Below are positions 26,439-32,810 of a DNA stretch of 36,628 nucleotides, piece after piece. The DNA is from a bacterium. Its GTDB lineage: Bacteria > Bacillota > Clostridia > Lachnospirales > Lachnospiraceae. The notes below the pieces were generated by a model. The model was not told where the DNA came from, searched no databases, and was given only the letters and a program-made list of their open reading frames with translations. The first letter of the stretch is position 1, and each line of letters opens with the position of its first letter. The position numbers were made by a program, and so were the translations under genes. The stretch is taken from positions 1 through 36,628 of the forward strand of contig JAMPGX010000025.1 in NCBI GenBank assembly GCA_023663725.1, in the 5' to 3' direction.

Positions 26439-26536
26439 CTTATGATACTACAGTGAGAACGAAGCCAGATCGTGCCTACGTCGGAATGTGCCATATCAAA
26501 ATGACACTCGCAAAGTGACTGGCTTTCACAATCGTC
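26439..26536 (-). repeat. Palindromic repeat, degenerate half copy B
   Basis: Read on the minus strand it matches the first ~75 bases of copies A and C: GAGTGTCAT, a degenerate ATATTCCAACGC-like block, GGCACG.TCT.GCTTCG and TTCTCACTGTAG. The 16 bases ATGACACTCGCAAAGT (26501-26516) are identical to 26721-26736 in copy C. The second arm is lost. A CAATCGTCT/AGACGATTG hairpin lies between B and C (about 26529-26560). Confidence 0.65.
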
Positions 26537-26558
26537 TAGGAACGTTAATCAGACGATT

Positions 26559-26752
26559 GCAAAACGGTTTTTTGCCAGTACCGAATTGTGTATATGGTAT
26601 ATTCCATAAGCGGGCTCTTGAAAAACGTCGGTACTTAGATGCCGTACTTTGGCATCTTATGTACCGTTACGTTTTTCACGAAGCGAGAGCGTGCCCGCGT
26701 TGGAATATACCATGTGCACAATGACACTCGCAAAGTAACTGACTTTTGCAAT
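26559..26752 (-). repeat. Palindromic repeat, copy C (inverted relative to copy A)
   Basis: About 194 bases with 21-base arms at 26586-26606 and 26701-26721 (19 of 21 match; core ATGGTATATTCCA / TGGAATATACCAT). The central hairpin is AAGATGCC/GGCATCT, of different sequence from copy A but in the same place. Copies A and C together form a ~200-bp imperfect inverted repeat between the membrane gene and the ATPase gene of cassette 2. No transposase is encoded. Confidence 0.8.
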
Positions 26753-26784
26753 TAGGAATTTTAATTTAAGAGAGGAGAGATTTC

Positions 26785-27567
26785 ATGAATAAAGCAGTAC
26801 AATCGGACATGCGGCCTGAGTCGGCTGGGCTTCGGAGGGACAGATCTGGGACATTGCGTGTCGATGATGTGTGCAAGAACTATCAGAATAAAACGGTGGT
26901 GGATCATATCTGTCTGGAGCTGGACACGGGGGTCTATGGCTTGCTGGGAGCCAACGGCGCGGGTAAGACCACTCTGATGCGGATGATCTGCGGGATACTG
27001 CGCCCCACGCAGGGGGACATCTCACTGGCGGGACAGCCCGTCACCAGCGAAGCATACCGCTCCATGCTGGGATATCTGCCTCAGGACTTCGGGTATTATC
27101 CCGATTTCACGGGCAGGGAGTTCCTGCTCTATATGGCGGCCCTGAAGGGACTTCCCAAAGCCCAGGCTCAGCAAAAGAGCGATGAACTGTTGGAGCTGGT
27201 GGGCCTGGCCGGACAAGCGGCCAAGAAAGTCAAGACTTATTCTGGCGGGATGAAACAGCGACTGGGAATCGCTCAGGCTCTGCTGGGGGCTCCCAGGCTG
27301 TTGGTGTTGGATGAACCCACAGCCGGCCTGGACCCCAAGGAGCGTGTGAAGTTCCGCGACCTGATCGCCGAGGCGGGCAAGAGCTGCATCGTGCTGCTGT
27401 CCACCCATATCGTGTCGGATGTGGAGCATATTGCGGACAGCATTCTGATGATGAGGGAAGGGAAGCTGATCTATCAGGGAAAATGGGAGGAGAGCAGAGG
27501 AGACCTGGAGCAGTTTTACCTGGAACAGTTCGGGGACGAGATGGAAAGAGGAGGGATGCAGAGATGA
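26785..27567 (+). CDS. ABC transporter ATP-binding protein (cassette 2)
   Basis: 260-residue ATPase. Walker A GANGAGKTT at residues 55-63, YLPQDFGYY Q-loop region identical to that of cassette 1, signature SGGM at 153-156, Walker B LVLDEP at 173-178 and switch histidine H208 in STHIVSD. Compared with the cassette 1 ATPase it has a longer N-terminus (about 25 residues before the first strand) and lacks most of the C-terminal extension. GAGAGGAGAG lies before the ATG. The stop overlaps the permease start as ATGA. Transport direction is probably export; the substrate is unknown. Confidence 0.93.
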   Translation: MNKAVQSDMRPESAGLRRDRSGTLRVDDVCKNYQNKTVVDHICLELDTGVYGLLGANGAGKTTLMRMICGILRPTQGDISLAGQPVTSEAYRSMLGYLPQDFGYYPDFTGREFLLYMAALKGLPKAQAQQKSDELLELVGLAGQAAKKVKTYSGGMKQRLGIAQALLGAPRLLVLDEPTAGLDPKERVKFRDLIAEAGKSCIVLLSTHIVSDVEHIADSILMMREGKLIYQGKWEESRGDLEQFYLEQFGDEMERGGMQR

Positions 27568-28823
27568 GCCAGCTGGGAACACTGTATCAATACGAGATGA
27601 AAAAGATTCTGAAGAGGAGGATGACCTGGATCGCCTTTATCGGCGCCGTGCTGATCATGCTGTTTACTTGCTTTGGAGTGATGCTGTACAACTATAGTAT
27701 CACCGACCCGCAGACTGGAGAGAGCGTATCTTATAGTTCGTATGAAAAAGTTATGTGGCGCGGAGCGTATGCGGAAAGGCTTAACGGCAGGATGATTGAC
27801 GATGAGCTGCTTGGGGAGATGCAGGCAGCTTACGCGGCGGTGCAGGACGATGAGAGATTGGTGGACGGCGGGGGTATGGTTGGCACGACGACTACGGTGG
27901 CCTCAGAGGATGAGGAAGAGGAGGAGAGGCTTGCGGAGCAGCGCAGGCAGTATCAGGCTGTCTATAATTATGTAAGGGAGGTAGTGGGCAACGACAAGGT
28001 ACATACGGTGGACGCCGCCGCTTTTTACGGGGAGAGACAGCGGATGATCACGGACTATGAGGAATTCGGGTATCTCTCAGAGAGCGAAAAAGAGTACTGG
28101 CGCGCGCATGAAGCGCAGACTCCCTATCCCTTTTATTGGGATCAGGGGCCGATGATGATGCTGGCCAGCATCAAGACGATATTGGCGCTGATGGCATTGG
28201 TGATTGGCATGGCTTTTTCAGGCGTATTTGCGGATGAGCATATGCGCAGGACTGATCAGCTGGCGCTGAGCAGCTGCCATGGCAGGGGGCTGCTCTACAG
28301 GGCCAAGCTGCTGGCAGTAGTGACATTGGGTGTGGCGGCGACATTTATTGTGGGGGCTGTCACGTTGATCGGCTTTGGCGTTCTCTATGGCTATGCCAAA
28401 AATTGGGATGCGCCGCTGCAGATGCATCTGGAATCCTCCCCGTTTGCCGTTACCTTGGGGGAGGCCATCGTGATCATGCTGGTATTGCTGCTCCTGTCAG
28501 CGGCGCTGCACAGTGCCCTGACACTGGTTTTATCCGCCTGGACGAAGAGCAGCGTGGCAACTATGAGCCTGATGACGGTCTATATTCTGGGGATGTCGCT
28601 GCTCGATGTGCCGGGGCGACTGCGGGTGCTGTCCCAATGCCTGTCCCTGATGCCCGTCAAGCTGGTTCGGGGCACTGCCTTCTGCGATATGCGGTTGGTG
28701 GGAGCTGCGGGACATTACCTGACGAACTGGCAGACGGGCATGCTCCTGTATCCGTTGCTGTTCTTTGGCCTCGCGCTGCTGGGAGGTCTGATCTACCGCA
28801 GATGGCAGATCAGCGGCAGGTGA
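27564..28823 (+). CDS. ABC-2 type transporter permease (cassette 2)
   Basis: 419 residues, same plan as the permease at 2299-3525: N-terminal YQYEMKKILKRR amphipathic helix, TM1 (about 21-43), a long acidic extracytoplasmic region (about 45-200, with a run of Glu/Asp near 115), then five to six membrane segments to the C-terminus. ATG 27564 overlaps the ATPase stop by 4 bases, with a GAGGG site before it. The gene ends about 50 bases before a terminator shared with the convergent LysM gene. Confidence 0.85.
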   Translation: MSQLGTLYQYEMKKILKRRMTWIAFIGAVLIMLFTCFGVMLYNYSITDPQTGESVSYSSYEKVMWRGAYAERLNGRMIDDELLGEMQAAYAAVQDDERLVDGGGMVGTTTTVASEDEEEEERLAEQRRQYQAVYNYVREVVGNDKVHTVDAAAFYGERQRMITDYEEFGYLSESEKEYWRAHEAQTPYPFYWDQGPMMMLASIKTILALMALVIGMAFSGVFADEHMRRTDQLALSSCHGRGLLYRAKLLAVVTLGVAATFIVGAVTLIGFGVLYGYAKNWDAPLQMHLESSPFAVTLGEAIVIMLVLLLLSAALHSALTLVLSAWTKSSVATMSLMTVYILGMSLLDVPGRLRVLSQCLSLMPVKLVRGTAFCDMRLVGAAGHYLTNWQTGMLLYPLLFFGLALLGGLIYRRWQISGR

Positions 28824-28870
28824 GTTCACGCTGGCGGATAGCTGCTATTGTTTTCCAGAGGGTCAAACCG

Positions 28871-28915
28871 AAAACACCTCTTAGAGTTTATCTGTCATCT
28901 CCAAGAGGTGTTTTT
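28871..28915. terminator. Bidirectional terminator between cassette 2 and the LysM gene, copy 1
   Basis: AAAACACCTCTTAGA (28871-28885) pairs with 28900-28914 (14 of 15 positions), then T-run to 28915 on the plus strand and a shorter T-run on the minus strand. Confidence 0.9.
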
Positions 28916-28930
28916 AGTAGTTATTGATAG

Positions 28931-30877
28931 TTACTGGATGTTGATAATCTGTCCCGACACAATGCGGTCTACATTCTTGATCTGCGGGTTAGCTGCCGAC
29001 AGGCGGGCTACCGTTGTGTGATGACTGCGGGCAATCCGGCCCAGCGTGTCGCCCTTTTGCACGGTATAAGTATAGCCGTCTGCCGCGTCTCCGGCGCTGA
29101 AATACGCTGACAGGTACAGAGGGCCGTACCAGGGAATATCATTGTCCACGGCCTTGCCCGCCGGGATGATGATGTGGTAGTCGGTTCCATCATATTCATA
29201 TTCCATATCCAATGTCACATCTCCGCGCTTTACCAGCAACTGCATGATGTCGCGGGAGAGGGTATTGATATTCTGCTCTCTCGTCACCTTGACGGTGGAA
29301 TTGGGAGCCGCCGCCGCAATCTGGCTGTCCAGAGCCAAGGACGATGCTGGCGCGGGGTTATTTCCGCCGGGTGCAGGTTTATCCTCGCCGGGCGCAGGGC
29401 TGGGCTCAGGGTCGTCCGGCGCATCGGCGGAACCTTCCTCCGCAAACACAAATGTGGAGAAGCTCTTTACGGTAAAGGTGACGGTCCCATCGCCGTTTAC
29501 ATGGAAGGCAGTCTTCTCTGTCGAACCGTCCGCGCGGTAATGCAGGATTAACAATTGATCTGCGTTTATTCCCTCGGGGATGGGCATGGTCACGGACACG
29601 GGCATGGCCAGCTCATGTATCTCTGCGTTGTCGCTGACCAGTCTGATGTCCAACTGTACATTCTTCCTGTAGCGGGAATAAACGGGAATCCGGTTTTCAG
29701 GAGGCGTCATATCCATCTGAAGGTTGATCTCTTTGCCCTGGGCGGCGTTGAAAGCCGCGCCTACCACGCTGACCTTATCAGGATTCACACCGCTGTTCTT
29801 GACAGCGTCGGAGATGGCGGGAGGCAGGGCAGTGATATTTTGCTCCGCGGCATACTGGCTCTCTAAGGCCTGTATCTGTCCCCGGAACGCGTCGTCCGTC
29901 TGCATGGCCTGCTGGATGGAAGAGATGTCGGCGCTGTCTCTCAGCAATTCCACTTTCTCCGTGGAGGTCTTGCCCTCCGCGCTGTCTAAAATGTCGCGCA
30001 ACTTCTCCGCATTGATCGAGGTGTCCAGGATATCGGACGCAGGACTCTCCTTTCCGTGGGCAACGACGTCGATATCATTGCTCAATGCCTGTACCGTGAA
30101 GTAATATTTTCCTTCGCCATATACGGAGATAGCGTTAGAAAAGTCCACGTCAACTACTGTTTTTCCCTCACTTTCATAGGAAGAAACACTCATCCTGACG
30201 TATGGCTCCCCATCCTTATATAAGGATACCCAATAGTAACTCAAATATTGCGTATCCTCAAGCGGCGCAAAGTGGCCCAATCCCGCTTGCTGTTGATCCC
30301 AGTATGCCTCGACACTGCCCAGTTCCTGCTCCGGACGAACATACACTATACTATCCGACCACTCAGACCATTCACTGTCTTGACGAGTCTTATCGTCATA
30401 AGCCGCCACCGCTTTTACGCGAAACCTGTAACTTCCGGACTCGAATATCTCATTATAAAAATCGTAATCACGTTCTGTCACTGGAATGTCTGTCTCAACC
30501 ACCAGTTGCAGATCCGAATCCCATTGCAATTCATAAAAAGACTCCCCCAAATAACCATCTTCTTTTACAATCTGTCCATCCCTGCTAACTTCATATCTCC
30601 AGTCTGAATATAGATATCTAAAATGAGACATATACGTACTGTCATTTACACCACTCCAATGCATCTTATATTTAGAGTATGGATGTACTCCATTCCCCCA
30701 CCTTAAATTGGTAGGCGCATCCAACTGCACCTTCTCCTGCGTATTACCTGATACAGAAAGCAGTTCCGAGCCCGCCTCCTCCTCTGCGTTCACCTGGGTC
30801 GATCCGCCCAGATTCCCCAATGGCGCTGCCAGCAGCGCCAAGGCTAGCAGAGACGCGATCATTGCCTGTTTCTTCAT
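28931..30877 (-). CDS. Secreted Fn3-like/LysM surface protein, paralogue 1
   Basis: 648 residues. A signal peptide (about 1-32, MKKQAMIASLLALALLAAP) is followed by two fibronectin-III-like segments (about 48-180 and 185-285; both with SEWS/YYFTVQA-type strands). A helical region (about 290-370) and a beta-rich domain ending FTVKSFSTFVFAEE follow, then a Pro-rich linker (PSPAPGEDKPAPGG), a second beta domain, and a C-terminal LysM (about 604-648, YTVQKGDTLGRIA) that should bind peptidoglycan. No catalytic domain is seen. From about residue 266 to the end it is almost identical to the protein at 32811-34865 (two differences noticed), while the Fn3 part differs. AAGGAGGAG precedes the ATG. Confidence 0.9.
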   Translation of the reverse strand: MKKQAMIASLLALALLAAPLGNLGGSTQVNAEEEAGSELLSVSGNTQEKVQLDAPTNLRWGNGVHPYSKYKMHWSGVNDSTYMSHFRYLYSDWRYEVSRDGQIVKEDGYLGESFYELQWDSDLQLVVETDIPVTERDYDFYNEIFESGSYRFRVKAVAAYDDKTRQDSEWSEWSDSIVYVRPEQELGSVEAYWDQQQAGLGHFAPLEDTQYLSYYWVSLYKDGEPYVRMSVSSYESEGKTVVDVDFSNAISVYGEGKYYFTVQALSNDIDVVAHGKESPASDILDTSINAEKLRDILDSAEGKTSTEKVELLRDSADISSIQQAMQTDDAFRGQIQALESQYAAEQNITALPPAISDAVKNSGVNPDKVSVVGAAFNAAQGKEINLQMDMTPPENRIPVYSRYRKNVQLDIRLVSDNAEIHELAMPVSVTMPIPEGINADQLLILHYRADGSTEKTAFHVNGDGTVTFTVKSFSTFVFAEEGSADAPDDPEPSPAPGEDKPAPGGNNPAPASSLALDSQIAAAAPNSTVKVTREQNINTLSRDIMQLLVKRGDVTLDMEYEYDGTDYHIIIPAGKAVDNDIPWYGPLYLSAYFSAGDAADGYTYTVQKGDTLGRIARSHHTTVARLSAANPQIKNVDRIVSGQIINIQ

Positions 30878-31008
30878 TGTCCTGTCTCCTCCTTTTTCCT
30901 CATACTAAAATGGCTGATTTTCCGACATACTGTCTGTGATATACGTTTTTGCTTTTCTGCCATGTCAGCAAAATGCAGAAGCTCCTATATATCAGCGCTG
31001 TCAGCATC

Positions 31009-31038
31009 AATGTAGCATCTGCCGCCGCGAGCTGTCAA
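31009..31038 (-). promoter_or_regulatory. Promoter of LysM gene, copy 1
   Basis: Minus-strand TTGACA (31033-31038), 18-base spacer, TACATT (31009-31014), conserved in both copies; leader of about 125 bases. Confidence 0.6.
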
Positions 31039-31291
31039 CTGTCCTGCGGAGAGCTATTCCCTGCAAAGCCCGTATTTATCAGCTTTAGCAGGTACAATAA
31101 ATTTCTGTTTTTGTATTGCTAATATATAATATTATCTTCTTTGTACTGGTATGCTGTCTCGTTTTCAGGGGATAAGGGCACGGGTGAGAAATGCCGCCTG
31201 GAAATCTAAAGAAAATAGTAGAAATTGTCGAAAACTTGTTATATAATAAGGGAAAGCCAAATGTGAAATGCAAGAAACAAAGGAAAAGTGC

Positions 31292-31320
31292 TTGCATAGA
31301 ATACACTTAGATGATATAAT
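31292..31320 (+). promoter_or_regulatory. Promoter of candidate small RNA
   Basis: TTGCAT (31292-31297), exactly 17 bases, consensus TATAAT (31315-31320), in the unique DNA between the two direct repeats. Confidence 0.7.
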
Positions 31321-31326
31321 TGAAAA

Positions 31327-31434
31327 CGTTATTAAGTGAGATAGCCTAAGAAATAGGTGAGTGTGTTATAACATTCGTAAGTCCTGTGGAGGCAGTAACG
31401 GTTAGGTTGTCTTGGCGATTCAAGGCAATTTTTT
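31327..31434 (+). ncRNA. Candidate ~108-nt small RNA or attenuated leader
   Basis: The expected start is about 7 bases after the TATAAT. No open frame with a ribosome binding site lies inside. Internal hairpins: CCTA/TAGG (about 31345-31357) and TGTTATAACA (about 31364-31373). The end is an intrinsic terminator: TTGTCTTG (31407-31414), GCGATT loop, CAAGGCAA (31421-31428), six T (31429-31434). I do not recognise the RNA family. It could equally be an attenuator for the genes from 31500 or 31644 onward. Confidence 0.5.
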
Positions 31435-31499
31435 ATGGCATTATATATTTTAAGAAGAAAGGGTACAGTATACAATAAGAGTGTATTTAATATAAGCGC

Positions 31500-31634
31500 A
31501 TGGGAATAGAAAATAGCAGACAGGATAATTTAAAAATTATTTTTTCATTGATTTCAATTTTATTAATGATACCGCCATTAATAAAAGGCGAAGATAGTTA
31601 TTATAGAACGCTTTACATCTTTTTGATAAATTGA
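31500..31634 (+). CDS. Possible 44-residue membrane peptide
   Basis: ATG 31500 to TGA 31634; the middle (KIIFSLISILLMIPPLI) would span a membrane. No ribosome binding site is visible and length alone is not convincing. It lies 9 bases before the next gene in the same direction. Confidence 0.3.
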   Translation: MGIENSRQDNLKIIFSLISILLMIPPLIKGEDSYYRTLYIFLIN

Positions 31635-31643
31635 GTTATTGAT

Positions 31644-31931
31644 ATGTTTTTCAAGCCCAAAAATAATGAGACAAAATTTTTTGTGGTATGGTCTTTATTA
31701 AATCAATGGATAGGGGTGTTGGCAAGTGCAATTGCTTTTTGTTCAATAGCTCCTGATTTTGTTGAAATTTTCAAATCCTATACTAATCAAATTAATATAA
31801 TGTTATTTGTGGCTGCAATATCATGCGTGTTAAAGGAAATGGTGTTATTAATTGTTATATCCGTAAAAGAAAAATTAATTATGGAAAAAATAAAAAAAGA
31901 TGTAAGCGAAATGAAAGGAGATTCATTATGA
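31644..31931 (+). CDS. Small two-TM membrane protein of the AT-rich island
   Basis: 95 residues. TM1 lies at about 12-34, TM2 at about 50-72, with a basic C-terminal coiled tail (EKLIMEKIKKDVSEMK). No family was recognised. Codon use is A/T-rich (ATA, TTA, AAA), unlike the flanking GC-rich genes, which suggests transfer. No clear Shine-Dalgarno lies before ATG 31644, so translation may depend on an upstream frame. The stop overlaps the next start as ATGA. Confidence 0.6.
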   Translation: MFFKPKNNETKFFVVWSLLNQWIGVLASAIAFCSIAPDFVEIFKSYTNQINIMLFVAAISCVLKEMVLLIVISVKEKLIMEKIKKDVSEMKGDSL

Positions 31932-32158
31932 CAGGAGCAGAATTAGGATTTGGAATTTTAGCAGGAGTAATCGTTTTGATTTTTGCTGTTACTGTAGTAA
32001 CGGAAGTGGTTACTAAAGCTAGTTCTAAGGAAATAAGTGATATGCGAAATGTATATTTAGGGAAGTTGGAGAACAGTGATTCATCAATACAGAATGCAAT
32101 GGAATATTTGAAGTTGACAAACGGAATTAAACAAAAACTGAATAGAGAAAAGAAATAA
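31928..32158 (+). CDS. Small single-TM protein of the AT-rich island
   Basis: 76 residues: one N-terminal membrane segment (about 5-28, FGILAGVIVLIFAVTVVTEVV) shown here only in part, followed by a charged cytoplasmic helix of about 45 residues. The clear AAAGGAG 7 bases before ATG 31928 decides the start; a longer frame begins at 31823 inside the previous gene. No family was recognised. It overlaps the gene before by 4 bases and abuts the gene after with no gap. Confidence 0.65.
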   Translation: MTGAELGFGILAGVIVLIFAVTVVTEVVTKASSKEISDMRNVYLGKLENSDSSIQNAMEYLKLTNGIKQKLNREKK

Positions 32159-32740
32159 ATGCAGGAAATACATCCAGACAGAGATAGCTATGAAATAATT
32201 TGGAAAAAAGTGATCGAGGAAGAAATCTATAATTACCTATCAATATACACAAATTGTATTGAATTAATTCCCAATGTCAAAGAAGAAATATGGCTAAAGT
32301 ATGTTTCTTTAAATACCTACTGTAAGACCAATTATATGAAATCTCCTACTGAAAAAATCGATAGACATAAAGTAGCTGCTTGTTATATGATTGCCATTGC
32401 AATGTTAAGGCCGATGAGATTTGTTGAAAAAATCAATGGTCAAGAAGTGCCATTGGCAATAAATGAAACATTAGCCATCACTGTAGGGCTATCTTTAGTA
32501 AGAGCATTTGCCATTGCAGCAATAAGGGAAAACAGGGATATCGGTCAAGAAGATGCAGATAAATTAGTAGCAAAATTTGAAAGTGGAATAAAACTTCCAG
32601 AAGAACATTTGGTGAATCATGGTGTTTATTTGGATAATTATGCAAACGAGATTCATTTTGCAACATCAGAAGGGAAAATTTGTATTTTATCATTAGCGCA
32701 TGAGTTATATTTGTTAGAGGTAATAACAAGAGTTAGTTAA
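32159..32740 (+). CDS. Soluble 193-residue protein of unknown function, AT-rich island
   Basis: 193 residues, mainly helical, no signal or membrane segment. Distinct features are the KIDRHKVAACYMIAIAMLRP segment (about 62-81), where the RHK and a Cys could be functional, and an NETLAITVGLSLVRAF helix following it. I recognise no named domain. ATG 32159 begins immediately after the previous stop, so translation is coupled. It ends 10 bases before the terminator of the second direct repeat. With its two membrane neighbours it looks like a compact three-gene module; any defence, toxin or bacteriocin role would be speculation. Confidence 0.65.
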   Translation: MQEIHPDRDSYEIIWKKVIEEEIYNYLSIYTNCIELIPNVKEEIWLKYVSLNTYCKTNYMKSPTEKIDRHKVAACYMIAIAMLRPMRFVEKINGQEVPLAINETLAITVGLSLVRAFAIAAIRENRDIGQEDADKLVAKFESGIKLPEEHLVNHGVYLDNYANEIHFATSEGKICILSLAHELYLLEVITRVS

Positions 32741-32749
32741 AGGAAACCG

Positions 32750-32795
32750 AAAACACCTCTTAGAGTTTATCTGTCATCTCTAAGAGGTGTTTTTT
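32750..32795. terminator. Bidirectional terminator, copy 2
   Basis: Perfect 15-bp stem AAAACACCTCTTAGA (32750-32764) / 32779-32793 followed by T-run on the plus strand; the copy at 28871 has one mismatch in this stem. Confidence 0.92.
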
Positions 32796-32810
32796 AGTAG
32801 TTATTGATGG

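Larger units (their letters stand above)
28865..31193 (-). repeat. Large direct repeat R1 (LysM gene unit, copy 1)
   Basis: From AAACCGAAAACACC (28865) to GAGAAATGCC (about 31193) this segment matches 32744-35183 in the same orientation. Terminator, 3' two-thirds of the gene, start region, promoter and about 150 bases upstream are nearly identical, while the 5' coding part (roughly 30085-30760) is strongly diverged. The two copies bracket an AT-rich island. Confidence 0.9.

Noticed and set aside
26488-26724. 78-codon frame inside the palindromic block
   Set aside because: It lies entirely within repeats B and C, so the frame is a by-product of the palindromes.
26110-26755. CRISPR array
   Set aside because: Repeat copies are long, palindromic, in both orientations and only three; no regular spacers and no cas genes.
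31009-31193. c-di-GMP riboswitch in the conserved leader of the LysM genes
   Set aside because: Tempting because of the GGDEF protein nearby, but the conserved aptamer core is not present and most of the conserved DNA lies upstream of the promoter.
31327-32740. Type III toxin-antitoxin (ToxIN-like) interpretation of the small RNA plus a downstream ~190-residue gene
   Set aside because: The RNA has no tandem repeats, two membrane genes lie between, and the protein lacks a recognisable ToxN core.
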